A stretch of DNA of 64,000 nucleotides, taken from positions 1,798,001 to 1,862,000 of the forward strand of contig NZ_CP031030.1 in assembly GCF_003711225.1 (NCBI RefSeq). Reading direction: 5' to 3'. The stretch is from Runella sp. SP2 (GTDB lineage Bacteria; Bacteroidota; Bacteroidia; Cytophagales; Spirosomataceae). A model generated the notes under the pieces. The model saw only the letters and a program-made list of their open reading frames with translations, ran no database searches and was not told the DNA's origin. Positions 6,380 through 15,790 of the stretch are shown one piece after another. The stretch's first letter is position 1; every line of letters starts with the position of its first letter. Made by a program: the position numbers and the translations under genes.

Positions 6380-7825
6380 ATGAGCAAAGAAGTTGAATTG
6401 TTAGAAGAAATAACCAATTCGGAGTACAAGTATGGTTTCGTGACGGATATTGAAGCCGAAGAAGCGGAGCCAGGACTTTCCGAAGACACAGTTCGTTGGA
6501 TTTCAGCAAAAAAAGAAGAACCCGAATGGATGACCGAATGGCGTTTGAAGGCGTTCCGCGCGTGGCAAACCATGGTAGAACCCAAATGGCCAAACGTTCA
6601 TTACCCGCCCATCGACTTCCAAGTCATTAAATATTACTCGGCTCCAAAACAGAAAAAAACGGTCAACTCGCTCGACGAAATCGACCCTGAGTTGCGTCGT
6701 ACTTTTGAACGTTTGGGCATCTCGCTCAACGAGCAAAAACGCCTGTCGGGAGTGGCTGTCGATGCCGTTATTGACTCTATTTCGGTCACCACAACCTTTA
6801 AAGGAGAGCTAAAAAAACAGGGAATTATTTTCTGTTCTATCAGCGAAGCCATTAAAGAGCACCCTGACTTGGTTCGTAAGTACCTAGGTTCGGTAGTACC
6901 TGCCAAAGATAACTTTTATTCAGCGCTCAACTCAGCCGTTTTCTCGGATGGCTCGTTTTGCTATATCCCCAAAGGAGTACGTTGTCCGATGGAACTTTCG
7001 ACCTATTTCCGTATCAACGCGGCGGGAACGGGGCAGTTTGAACGCACACTTATCATTGCCGATGAAGGTTCGTACGTTAGCTATTTGGAAGGCTGTACGG
7101 CACCTATGCGCGACGAAAATCAGTTGCACGCGGCGGTGGTAGAAATCGTTGCGCACGAAAAAGCCGAAGTGAAATACAGTACCGTTCAGAACTGGTACCC
7201 AGGAGATAAAGACGGGAAGGGCGGTATTTTTAACTTCGTGACAAAACGTGGCCTTTGCGAAGGCGCTAATTCTAAAATCTCTTGGACGCAGGTAGAAACA
7301 GGCTCGGCCATTACGTGGAAATACCCTTCTGTTATCTTAAAAGGTGACAACTCGATTGGGGAGTTTTACTCAGTGGCTGTGACCAACAACATGCAAGAAG
7401 CTGATACGGGTACTAAAATGATACACATTGGAAAAAATACCAAAAGCCGTATTGTATCAAAAGGTATATCAGCAGGAAAAAGCCAAAACTCTTACCGTGG
7501 ACTTGTGGAGGTATTCAAACGTGCCGAAAACGCGCGTAACTTCTCACAGTGCGACTCCTTGCTGTTGGGTGATACGTGCGGAGCACACACCTTCCCGTAC
7601 ATCGAAGTGAAAAACTCAAGTGCAACGGTAGAGCACGAAGCAACTACCTCAAAAATTGGCGAAGACCAGTTGTTTTACTGTAACCAACGCGGTATTCCAA
7701 CCGAACAAGCCGTGGCATTGATTGTCAATGGTTACGTAAAAGAAGTCTTAAACCAACTTCCAATGGAATTTGCGGTAGAAGCTCAGAAATTGTTAGAAAT
7801 CAGCTTGGAAGGTTCGGTAGGATAA
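6380..7825 (+). CDS. sufB: Fe-S cluster assembly scaffold SufB
   Basis: The 481-residue length and sequence fit SufB, the scaffold on which Fe-S clusters are built within SufBC2D. Recognisable stretches include [59 protein letters not shown] and the C-terminal [20 protein letters not shown]. The N-terminal helical region is of usual length. In most Bacteroidetes sufB is followed by sufC, sufD and sufS. Here a strong terminator follows at 7869-7905, and the next gene is an unrelated oxidoreductase, so sufC/D/S must lie elsewhere. Nothing in the reading frame suggests decay. Confidence 0.95.
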   Translation: MSKEVELLEEITNSEYKYGFVTDIEAEEAEPGLSEDTVRWISAKKEEPEWMTEWRLKAFRAWQTMVEPKWPNVHYPPIDFQVIKYYSAPKQKKTVNSLDEIDPELRRTFERLGISLNEQKRLSGVAVDAVIDSISVTTTFKGELKKQGIIFCSISEAIKEHPDLVRKYLGSVVPAKDNFYSALNSAVFSDGSFCYIPKGVRCPMELSTYFRINAAGTGQFERTLIIADEGSYVSYLEGCTAPMRDENQLHAAVVEIVAHEKAEVKYSTVQNWYPGDKDGKGGIFNFVTKRGLCEGANSKISWTQVETGSAITWKYPSVILKGDNSIGEFYSVAVTNNMQEADTGTKMIHIGKNTKSRIVSKGISAGKSQNSYRGLVEVFKRAENARNFSQCDSLLLGDTCGAHTFPYIEVKNSSATVEHEATTSKIGEDQLFYCNQRGIPTEQAVALIVNGYVKEVLNQLPMEFAVEAQKLLEISLEGSVG

Positions 7826-7868
7826 TTTTCTACAGAATTTACCACTTAATATAAAGTAACCAACTACG

Positions 7869-7905
7869 ACGGTATGGCTTTTTTAGGAAAGTCATACCGT
7901 TTTTT
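7869..7905 (+). terminator. Intrinsic terminator after sufB
   Basis: ACGGTATG (7869-7876) pairs with CATACCGT (7893-7900), extended by CTTT/AAAG after one mismatch, followed by six T. It separates sufB from the oxidoreductase gene that starts 13 bp further on. Confidence 0.8.
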
Positions 7906-7917
7906 ATTGGCAAAACA

Positions 7918-10224
7918 ATGGAAAAAACTCCCCACCCCGTAGAACTTACTCCTGAGGAATTGACAGGAATTTCGGTTGAATCCCCCAAAGAAGTAGCCGT
8001 TGGGCTGCCTGCGGTTACCAGTGCCTTGCAACACGTGTTTGGTGCTATGGACGTGGCGCGCGGTACCAAAGCTTTACTCAATCTCAACCAAAAAGATGGC
8101 TTTGACTGCCCAAGTTGCGCTTGGCCAGACCCCGACGACGAGCGTTCGCGGATTGCAGAGTACTGCGAAAACGGAGCAAAAGCCATTGCAGAAGAAGCCA
8201 CAACCAAACTGTTGACGGCCGATTTTTTTGCCAAACATTCTATTGAAGAACTAGGAACGTGGACCGACTACGAATTAGGTCAACAAGGTCGTTTGACCGA
8301 ACCACTGTTCAAGCCGAAAGGAGCAACCTATTATCAAGCTATTTCGTGGGACGAGCTTTTTTTTAAAATTGGCACGCACCTAAAAAGCCTTGCTTCACCC
8401 GATGATGCTGTTTTTTATACTTCGGGGCGAACGAGCAACGAAGCTGCGTTTTTGTACCAACTTTTTGTAAGGGAATTTGGAACCAACAACTTTCCAGATT
8501 GCTCCAACATGTGCCACGAGTCGAGTGGGGTAGCCCTCAACGAGACTTTAGGGATAGGAAAAGGGTCGGTCAAATTAGATGATTTTTACAAAGCAGATCT
8601 AATAATCATTGCGGGCCAGAACCCAGGCACAAATCACCCACGGATGCTGTCGGCGCTGGAAAAAGCCAAGAAAAATGGGGCAAAAATTTTGGCCATAAAT
8701 CCCTTGAAAGAGACTGGCTTGATTGCGTTTAGCAATCCGCAAACGGTAGGAGGGTTGCTAGGGGCAAAAACGGCCTTGGCCGACGCGTACCTACAAGTAC
8801 GCATCAATGGCGATGTGCCGTTGTTTAAGGCGTTTTTAAAGTACTTGTACAAAGCCGAAAAAACGACGGGAGGGGTGTTTGATTGGACGTTTATTCGTGA
8901 AAAAACGCAGGGCATCGAGGCACTGCTGGAAGACCTTGAAAAACACGATTTTGAACAACTGATACGTGATAGTGGCTTACAGCTAAAGGAAGTGGAAGAG
9001 GCGGCGGAATTGATAAAATCGTCCCAAAACATCATTGGCTGCTGGGCGATGGGGCTGACGCAGCATAAAAACGCCGTAGATACCATTCGCGAACTGGTAA
9101 ATATACTTTTAGTAAAAGGGTCGATTGGAAAGCCTGGCGCAGGAACTTGTCCTGTTCGGGGTCATAGCAACGTGCAGGGCGACCGCACGATGGGGATTTG
9201 GGAAGCTCCTCCGCAAGCATTTTTAGATAAAATACAAGCGCAATTTGGGTTTGACCCTCCTCGCAAACACGGCTACAACACCGTGGAGGCCATTAAGGCA
9301 ATGCACGAAGGTAAAGTTGGGTTGTTTTTTGCGATGGGGGGAAATTTCCTTTCGGCAACACCAGATACCTCTTTTACCGCTCAAGCCCTCCGAAAATGTC
9401 AGCTAACAGCGCACGTATCGACAAAACTTAATCGAAGCCATTTGGTGACGGGTGAGGAAGCGTTTATTCTTCCCTGCTTGGGACGTACCGACAAGGACTT
9501 GCAAGAAGGTGAGCTTCAGTTTGTAACTGTCGAAAATTCGATGGGTGTCGTGCATAAATCTATGGGCAAACTATCGCCCGTCTCGGCACATTTGTTGAGC
9601 GAACCTGACATTGTTCGACGGTTGGCAAAGGCTACCTTGGGCAATACATCAAAAGTAAATTGGGATTATTTGGTACAACACTATGACCATACACGGGAAG
9701 CGATTGAGCGAACTATTCCAGGTTTTGAGAATTATAATCAACGTGTTCGCCAATTAGGCGGATTTTATTTGCCGAATGGCCCCCGTCAAGGAGAATTTAA
9801 AACCGTGACCCAAAAGGCCATGTTTTCAATAAACAGGTATAGCCCAATTGTGTTAAGTGATACCGAATATTTGATGATGACCATAAGAAGCCATGATCAA
9901 TTTAACACGACAGTCTATGGGTTAGATGATCGTTACCGTGGTATTTTCAACGAACGGCGCGTTATCTTAATGAACCAAAACGACATCCAAAAAGCAGGGT
10001 TGGTGGCTGGCGAAAGGGTGGATTTATTCAATTATCACGGTGGCGTAACCAGAACAGCCCCTAACTTTGTCGTTGTACCATACTTATTGCCTGAGCGTTG
10101 CGTGGCGACTTACTTTCCCGAGGCAAATACCCTTGTTCCAATCAATAGTTATGCTGACCGAAGCATGACTCCAACGTCTAAAGCAGTAATCATTGAGATT
10201 ATCTGTAAAGAGAAGAAAATTTGA
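7918..10224 (+). CDS. FdhF/YdeP-family molybdopterin oxidoreductase
   Basis: A 768-residue protein of the molybdopterin oxidoreductase superfamily, YdeP branch (formate-dehydrogenase-alpha-like). The N-terminus carries GFDCPSCAWPDPDD with Cys64 and Cys67, the hallmark of the branch and a reduced form of the Fe4S4 binding site. Next come the Mo-bisPGD domains: PDCSNMCHESSGVAL with Cys199 as likely metal ligand, then AGQNPGTNHPRMLSALEKAK and TCPVRGHSNVQGDRTMGI. The C-terminal molydopterin-dinucleotide-binding domain starts near residue 630 (YSPIVLSDTEYLMMTIRSHD). E. coli YdeP is linked to acid resistance, but the substrate of the family is not settled. No signal peptide is present, so it is probably cytoplasmic. 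It appears monocistronic, with terminators on both sides. Confidence 0.9.
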   Translation: MEKTPHPVELTPEELTGISVESPKEVAVGLPAVTSALQHVFGAMDVARGTKALLNLNQKDGFDCPSCAWPDPDDERSRIAEYCENGAKAIAEEATTKLLTADFFAKHSIEELGTWTDYELGQQGRLTEPLFKPKGATYYQAISWDELFFKIGTHLKSLASPDDAVFYTSGRTSNEAAFLYQLFVREFGTNNFPDCSNMCHESSGVALNETLGIGKGSVKLDDFYKADLIIIAGQNPGTNHPRMLSALEKAKKNGAKILAINPLKETGLIAFSNPQTVGGLLGAKTALADAYLQVRINGDVPLFKAFLKYLYKAEKTTGGVFDWTFIREKTQGIEALLEDLEKHDFEQLIRDSGLQLKEVEEAAELIKSSQNIIGCWAMGLTQHKNAVDTIRELVNILLVKGSIGKPGAGTCPVRGHSNVQGDRTMGIWEAPPQAFLDKIQAQFGFDPPRKHGYNTVEAIKAMHEGKVGLFFAMGGNFLSATPDTSFTAQALRKCQLTAHVSTKLNRSHLVTGEEAFILPCLGRTDKDLQEGELQFVTVENSMGVVHKSMGKLSPVSAHLLSEPDIVRRLAKATLGNTSKVNWDYLVQHYDHTREAIERTIPGFENYNQRVRQLGGFYLPNGPRQGEFKTVTQKAMFSINRYSPIVLSDTEYLMMTIRSHDQFNTTVYGLDDRYRGIFNERRVILMNQNDIQKAGLVAGERVDLFNYHGGVTRTAPNFVVVPYLLPERCVATYFPEANTLVPINSYADRSMTPTSKAVIIEIICKEKKI

Positions 10225-10332
10225 AATAGCCTCGTTCTTCAAAAACCATGCCATAAGTAAATTTCTAAATGGGAAGGTGATAAAGTACTTTGTATCCCAA
10301 TATTAAGGGGTTTAGAGCAAGGTTATTTACAA

Positions 10333-10368
10333 AAAAAAGTGCTTAATAGCCCTATAAGGCGCTTTTTT
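10333..10368 (+). terminator. Terminator after the YdeP-like gene
   Basis: AAAAAAGTGC (10333-10342) pairs with GCGCTTTTTT (10359-10368) with one G-T pair and ends in a T-run. The remaining gap to 10415 shows nothing else. Confidence 0.6.
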
Positions 10369-10415
10369 GCACGGTTTTTGATACAGGTATATCAGATTGC
10401 CCCTTTATCAAAAAC

Positions 10416-13400
10416 ATGTCCCAAATGATTATACGTGTAGCAAGAATTTTGTGTGTACTGGCATGGGTGGTTTCTTTAAAAACCAGCGCAAAGATTAATT
10501 CTGACCCATTCACTTCACCTCAACCGCACCATTACGTCGCAGACGACAATCAGCGCTATTTATGCGTTGCTTTATTAAATACTACCGAAGGAGATGAACA
10601 TGGCCTCAATGTCATTCGTGAAGCCGCCAAGCAAGGTTGTAATGCCGCCATGATTACGGTACGCTGGGATGTTGTGTATCCGCAGGTGTCAAGTTCAGCC
10701 AACTGGGTACAATTCGATAACCAAGTGAAATTGTGCAAAGAGCTAGGATTGAAGATTTTTTTTCGGATTCACTTGGCACGTTGCTGTAATCGCAACGAAG
10801 GCTTTTGGACTGAAAGTGAAGCCTCTAAAGACCAACAAGGCCGCGTGTTTAAAGAGATTTTTAGCATGGCGCACCAGCCTTCTGTCACCAAAGCCCTTGG
10901 TTTTGTTAAAGAAGTAAGTCAAAGGTATGTTTCGTATTTGCAAGAAGGGCGCGTTTTGTGCGTTGCTGCTACGACTACTACAACCCAAGAGGCGGGCTAC
11001 CACTACGAAGGGTATATTCCTAACGGAAACATAGGTTACGGAGACCCTTATCTGTCATTGTACGATTATACTTCTACGATGCTTACAGGGTATCAAAGCT
11101 GGTTGGCAGCTAAGTATGGTTCGCTTAAAGGAATTAATGATGCGTGGAAGTCTGATTACAGCGCGATTGGAGATATTCAACCAATCACAACCGACTATAG
11201 CCACCCAGAAAATAAACGTTGGGCTGATTGGTATATTTATCGACATACGCTTCTAAAAAACTTTTTGGACGGGGTAAGCAGCACGGTTAAAGGTGTGAAT
11301 GCTAATTACAAGGTTATCAATGATTTCGGCTCAGTCCATGATGGACTAAGTTTTCGTCGTGGAACGTTGGCTTTCAAGGATTTAGCTCGTAATGTTGACG
11401 GCACAAAAATAAACGACTCGCAGTACTACAATCACTATTTTAGTGCGGATGTGTTGCGCGGAAGCATGGGTGATAGGTGGATTATGAACGAAGCGTTTCG
11501 TGAACCTGATTTGTCGCAGTTTGGCATGGAGCAAATGCTAGGCCAACATTTTGAACGTGGATGTAAGTTGGTCAACGTCGTGATTAATAACACGGCTGAC
11601 TTAAATTGGTTTGCTCCCATGATTAAAAGTGTAGCGGCCAACTGGTTATCCAAACCCATGACCCCCATTGTGAATAAACAAAAAATGGTGGTTAAACTGT
11701 CAGAATTGGTAAGAACAGGGAGCTACGGTATTCCAGGTTATACCAATCGTTGGGAAGAAAAGCGCGTAAGCGGCCCAGTCGAAATTCAATTGGTAGAGGA
11801 TTTGCTCGGCGAACCAGAAGTCAATCAGCCCCCTGTGGTAAAAACCGCACTCTCAGACTACACCATTACGGCTGGTTTTGATGCGACCTACACCATCCCC
11901 GAAGGCGCATTTCAAGACCCCGATGGCAGCATTGAATCGTACGCGGTGAGCGGCCTACCTACTGGTTTTTATTTTGACAAAAACACGATTCGTGGTAATT
12001 CGTCGATGGTGGGTACGTATAAAATTACGGTTACTGCAACCGATATGTATGATGCTTCAACCAGCACAACGTTCAACCTCAAAGTAGTAGCTCAGAAACC
12101 TTCTACATTGGCCTTGTTTAAAGCGGGTAATTACCTGAATCGTACATTTTTACGCAATGTAAAAGATAGAGATACCCTTAATTTTAATGACCTTAACTTC
12201 CTTACAAATTTTATCGCAACACCCGATGCCTCGGCCAAAGCTATTATAATGCGACTAACTGGCCCAGTCAGTCAAACGCGAACAGAAACGGATGCTCCGT
12301 TTGCACTTTTTGGTGATGATGGAGGAACAACCCTGAGATTAGGAAATTATCAATTGGTGCTTGAAGCTTATAATTCAACGTCAATCGTACCCGCCAATGG
12401 GATAGGTCGAACGACCATTAATTTTGTCGTGGCAAATCAGCGGGTCAATCAAGCGCCAGTCGTAGCGACAAAAATTACTGACCAACAAGCCACCATCAAC
12501 CGTAACTTTATCTTCATCATTCCAACCAGTACTTTTCAAGACAAAGACGGACAAATTTCAAGGATGGTTGTGACTGGCTTACCATCGGGAATGGTGGCAA
12601 ACAGTGGCGTGATTAGTGGAGCCCCAAGGGCAGCTGGAAACTTTACCGTAACGGTTGAAGCTTTTGACAATGAAAATGCGTCGGTCAAAACCCAGTTTTT
12701 ACTAAAAGTATTATCTGTGAACCAAAGTCCGATTGTTGTGACGACTATTCCTGACCAAGTGACGGTAGTGCAACAAACGTATGAGTACGAAATTACACCT
12801 AATATTTTCCGTGATAATGACGGATATATTGTACGGGTGTTGGTGCAAAATTTGCCGCAAGGAATTACGTATGCCAACAACAAACTTTCGGGAAAAGCCG
12901 TAACAGCGGGCGATTATAGAGTGATTGTGCGAGGAATCGACAATGAAAATGCTTCAGTTGAAACTACCTTTCAGTTATCGGTTAGAAGTATTTCCTCGAA
13001 TTTGCCACCAGTAGCAACTACAACTTTGCCTACCCAACGAGTCGTGGTGGGAAATCCGTTTTCATATACACTGCCGCAAGGGCTTTTCCGTGACCCTGAG
13101 GGGGGAACTGTTCGGTTGGAAGTAAGTAACCTGCCGTCAGGGTTTGTGTATGCCAATGGGTCAATCGTCGGGACTCCGAGTGTAGCGGGCGAGTATAAAA
13201 TTGTGGTGCGTGGCTATGATGGCTTGGGCGCATTTGGAGAAACAACCCTCACGTTGTGGGTAACGTTGAGTAATGGAAATATTCCGCCAGTAATCGTTAC
13301 CCAAATCCCCGACCAAGAAGCTGTAGTTGGGGAAGCTTTTTCCTTGAACATTGACTTGAATGGCTTCCGCGACCCAGATGGTATTTTGTTTGGTGTTTTG

Positions 13401-14195
13401 GTGAGGAACTTGCCTCCAGGCTTGTCATTCCAAGGTGGGAGTATCGTAGGAACACCAACAACTGTTGGAAATTATACGGTGACAGTGCGTGCCATAGATA
13501 ACCAAGGAGCGATTGTTGACGAGTTCTTTGTCATCAAAGTAAGTGAAAGTACGCCAATGACTGCCAACCTTGTTTTTAGTTTGTTCAAAGCGGGAGGTTC
13601 GTCATCAAGAAGGTTTATCCGCACCCTGCGTGATGGGGATAGGATTTCACTTTCGTCGGTTCAATCCATTGCTACTTTTGTAAACATTTTTGCGGAATCA
13701 AGTCAGGCGGTGGATCGAATTGAGTTTAACATGACAGGTGCTGAGACCCAAACTTTTTCAGACTTAGCGGCACCTTATGGGTTATTTAATGACAATGATG
13801 GTTTTAGCGCAGAGCTAGGGACGTATAAGCTTACAGCAAAAGCAATAAAGTCAAACAAAGTAATTGGAGAATCAACGATTACTTTTACGCTAATAGCTGG
13901 TAATGCCAGAATAGGCGAGGAAGAAGCAGAGGTAGTGAATGTATGGAGTGCGTATCCGAATCCTTTTGTGTCGGTCTTAAAAATGACCCTTCCCGATACC
14001 TACAAGCCAGAATCCACGACATTTTCAATTGTAACGCTTGCGGGCTTTATGATGCCAGTGTCGCAGGTTCATTGGCATGGACTTGAGGCCGAATTAGAAC
14101 TAGCACCGTTACAGTTGACAAAAGGTACGTACCTGCTCCAAACTTCGCATCCTGACATGCCGACTAAAGTGATTAAGGTACTGAAACAAGAATAA
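10416..14195 (+). CDS. Large secreted GH42-like protein with Ig-type repeats and T9SS tail
   Basis: A 1259-residue protein. Residues 1-28 form a signal peptide (start at 10416, or Met4 at 10425). Residues ~35-450 look like a beta-galactosidase/GH42-type TIM barrel: EAAKQGCNAAMITVRWDVVY, then SWLAAKYGSLKGINDAWKSD, which matches the YGxLxxLNxAW signature of GH42. From ~470 to 560 and from ~676 to 1045 there are five Ig/cadherin-like (He_PIG-type) repeats of ~90 residues, each with a PPVV start, a F-x-D-x-DG turn and a GxYxxxVxxxD end. Two copies of another module (~567-672 and ~1048-1160), both starting LFKAG, flank or split the repeats. The last ~90 residues (YPNPF... to KVIKVLKQE) are a type IX secretion sorting domain. 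Substrate unknown, probably a plant or algal polysaccharide. Confidence 0.85.
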   Translation: MSQMIIRVARILCVLAWVVSLKTSAKINSDPFTSPQPHHYVADDNQRYLCVALLNTTEGDEHGLNVIREAAKQGCNAAMITVRWDVVYPQVSSSANWVQFDNQVKLCKELGLKIFFRIHLARCCNRNEGFWTESEASKDQQGRVFKEIFSMAHQPSVTKALGFVKEVSQRYVSYLQEGRVLCVAATTTTTQEAGYHYEGYIPNGNIGYGDPYLSLYDYTSTMLTGYQSWLAAKYGSLKGINDAWKSDYSAIGDIQPITTDYSHPENKRWADWYIYRHTLLKNFLDGVSSTVKGVNANYKVINDFGSVHDGLSFRRGTLAFKDLARNVDGTKINDSQYYNHYFSADVLRGSMGDRWIMNEAFREPDLSQFGMEQMLGQHFERGCKLVNVVINNTADLNWFAPMIKSVAANWLSKPMTPIVNKQKMVVKLSELVRTGSYGIPGYTNRWEEKRVSGPVEIQLVEDLLGEPEVNQPPVVKTALSDYTITAGFDATYTIPEGAFQDPDGSIESYAVSGLPTGFYFDKNTIRGNSSMVGTYKITVTATDMYDASTSTTFNLKVVAQKPSTLALFKAGNYLNRTFLRNVKDRDTLNFNDLNFLTNFIATPDASAKAIIMRLTGPVSQTRTETDAPFALFGDDGGTTLRLGNYQLVLEAYNSTSIVPANGIGRTTINFVVANQRVNQAPVVATKITDQQATINRNFIFIIPTSTFQDKDGQISRMVVTGLPSGMVANSGVISGAPRAAGNFTVTVEAFDNENASVKTQFLLKVLSVNQSPIVVTTIPDQVTVVQQTYEYEITPNIFRDNDGYIVRVLVQNLPQGITYANNKLSGKAVTAGDYRVIVRGIDNENASVETTFQLSVRSISSNLPPVATTTLPTQRVVVGNPFSYTLPQGLFRDPEGGTVRLEVSNLPSGFVYANGSIVGTPSVAGEYKIVVRGYDGLGAFGETTLTLWVTLSNGNIPPVIVTQIPDQEAVVGEAFSLNIDLNGFRDPDGILFGVLVRNLPPGLSFQGGSIVGTPTTVGNYTVTVRAIDNQGAIVDEFFVIKVSESTPMTANLVFSLFKAGGSSSRRFIRTLRDGDRISLSSVQSIATFVNIFAESSQAVDRIEFNMTGAETQTFSDLAAPYGLFNDNDGFSAELGTYKLTAKAIKSNKVIGESTITFTLIAGNARIGEEEAEVVNVWSAYPNPFVSVLKMTLPDTYKPESTTFSIVTLAGFMMPVSQVHWHGLEAELELAPLQLTKGTYLLQTSHPDMPTKVIKVLKQE

Positions 14196-14225
14196 AAGCA
14201 CAGCGTCAATTACCCTACAATGAAA

Positions 14226-14272
14226 TTCCCCGTCAACCAAGCAAATTTGCAAAGGTGACGGGGAAAATTATT
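14226..14272. terminator. Bidirectional terminator
   Basis: TTCCCCGTCA (14226-14235) pairs perfectly with TGACGGGGAA (14256-14265), with A/T-rich flanks on both sides. It lies between the convergent genes ending at 14195 and 14289. Confidence 0.65.
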
Positions 14273-14288
14273 TTAGGACGAAGCCTGA

Positions 14289-15635
14289 TTAAACGGCTAT
14301 GGTTTTACCAGGAACTGCGACAGGATAGAAGCCATCGGCTAGTGGTAAGATTTTTGGTTTGGCATCCCACGCAATTTGATCAGGGAAAAGGCTAATGTTT
14401 GAGTTGAGGGCTTCTTCCCATTTTACCAATTTTCCAGAATACGTAGCCATACGACCCATGATGGAAGTAAGGGTACTTTTTGCCCCGTTTTCGGCATCGG
14501 CAAATTTGTATTCACCTTTGGCAATGGCTGCAAAAAGCTCATCGTGCTCCACTTGATATGGGTTACGGTCACCTTTCCCTTCGTGGGCATAAATGACTTT
14601 TCCGCCTTGGTATGACTTCAAAACGGTGTTGTTGCCGTTGAAGCTATCGATGCGGCCTGTGGTGCCCAAAAACTGCTCATCTACTTTGCTGTACGTTCCT
14701 TCGTAGTGGCGGCATTGGCTGTTGATAAGCGTTCCGTCGGCGTAAGTGAAGTCCACGATATGGTGGTCAAAAATTTCACCAAATTCTTTTCCGTTACGGA
14801 TTTGTCGCCCACCCGTACCTTGTGCCGAAACGGGGTATCCCTGTTTTGCCCAGTTAGCTACGTCGATGTTATGAACGTGTTGCTCGGTAATGTGGTCGCC
14901 GCATAACCAGTTGAAATAGTACCAGTTACGCATTTGGTATTCCATTTCAGTTTGATTCGGTTTGCGAGGGTGATTCCATACGCCACCCGAAACCCAATAC
15001 ACACTTCCACCGACGATGTCGCCAATTTTTCCGTCGTGAATGCGGTTCATCGCTTCACGGTAGTTGCGTTGATAGTGACGTTGAAGTCCAACAACTACGT
15101 TCAATTTCTTGCGTTTTGCTTCTTCGGCCGTTGCAAGCACTTTACGAATACCTGGCGCGTCGGTAGCCACAGGTTTTTCCATAAATACGTGCTTATTTTG
15201 GCGAATGGCTTCTTCAAAGTGCATTGGGCGGAAACCAGGAGGCGTGGCCAAAATAACAACATCTGCCAAAGCGATAGCCTGTTTGTAACCGTCAAAGCCT
15301 ACAAACATGCGATCTTTTGGTACATCAATTTTTGATTTAACATCAATCTCTACACCAGCATCATCTTTGTATTTGCGTTTGGTCAAAGCGGTATATGCGT
15401 CGTCCAAGCGGTCTTGGAAGGCATCTGCCATGGCTACGATTTTTACATTTTGTTTGGTGCTAAGGGCTTGGGCTGCTGCACCCGTTCCGCGACCACCACA
15501 ACCAACAAGGGCGATTTTGATGGTGTCATCATTTGACGAATGAAATCCGTATGAAGCAAAAGGTAGGCTACTTAGCAAAGCACCTCCTGTTAATAAACTA
15601 GACGATTTGAGAAACTCTCGGCGATTAGTTTCCAT
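14289..15635 (-). CDS. Gfo/Idh/MocA-family oxidoreductase, Tat-exported
   Basis: A 448-residue protein. The N-terminus NRREFLKSSSLLTGGALL is a Tat-type signal, so the protein is probably folded with its cofactor in the cytoplasm and exported. The Rossmann motif GCGGRGTGAAAQAL follows near residue 46-60, and EKPVATDAPG carries the conserved Lys of the family (EKP). The C-terminal half is the alpha/beta GFO_IDH_MocA_C domain, with RHYEGTYSKVDEQFLGTTGR. Such Tat-exported dehydrogenases are common in Cytophagales and Planctomycetes and act on sugars or cyclitols, but the substrate cannot be read from sequence. Convergent to the GH42-like gene. Confidence 0.9.
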   Translation of the reverse strand: METNRREFLKSSSLLTGGALLSSLPFASYGFHSSNDDTIKIALVGCGGRGTGAAAQALSTKQNVKIVAMADAFQDRLDDAYTALTKRKYKDDAGVEIDVKSKIDVPKDRMFVGFDGYKQAIALADVVILATPPGFRPMHFEEAIRQNKHVFMEKPVATDAPGIRKVLATAEEAKRKKLNVVVGLQRHYQRNYREAMNRIHDGKIGDIVGGSVYWVSGGVWNHPRKPNQTEMEYQMRNWYYFNWLCGDHITEQHVHNIDVANWAKQGYPVSAQGTGGRQIRNGKEFGEIFDHHIVDFTYADGTLINSQCRHYEGTYSKVDEQFLGTTGRIDSFNGNNTVLKSYQGGKVIYAHEGKGDRNPYQVEHDELFAAIAKGEYKFADAENGAKSTLTSIMGRMATYSGKLVKWEEALNSNISLFPDQIAWDAKPKILPLADGFYPVAVPGKTIAV

Positions 15636-15724
15636 TTTTAGAAAAGAGTTTAAGTTGGAAATTGTGGATGTCGTTGATTTAGCGACCTAAAATCAATGTG
15701 TTTGTCAGCCTATAAAAGTGCCCA

Positions 15725-15763
15725 AAAAACAAAAACTACCCGTAAAGAATGAATCTACGGGTA
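15725..15763 (-). terminator. Terminator after the SUMF1-domain gene
   Basis: TACCCGTA (minus strand, 15763-15756) pairs with TACGGGTA (15744-15737), perfect over 8 bp, followed on the minus strand by a T-rich run (15736-15725). Confidence 0.7.
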
Positions 15764-15790
15764 ATTTTTATGTTGAAGGCCAAATACTTA

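Noticed and set aside
14934-15335. 133-residue plus-strand open frame
   Set aside because: Antisense to the Gfo/Idh/MocA oxidoreductase; no coding character.
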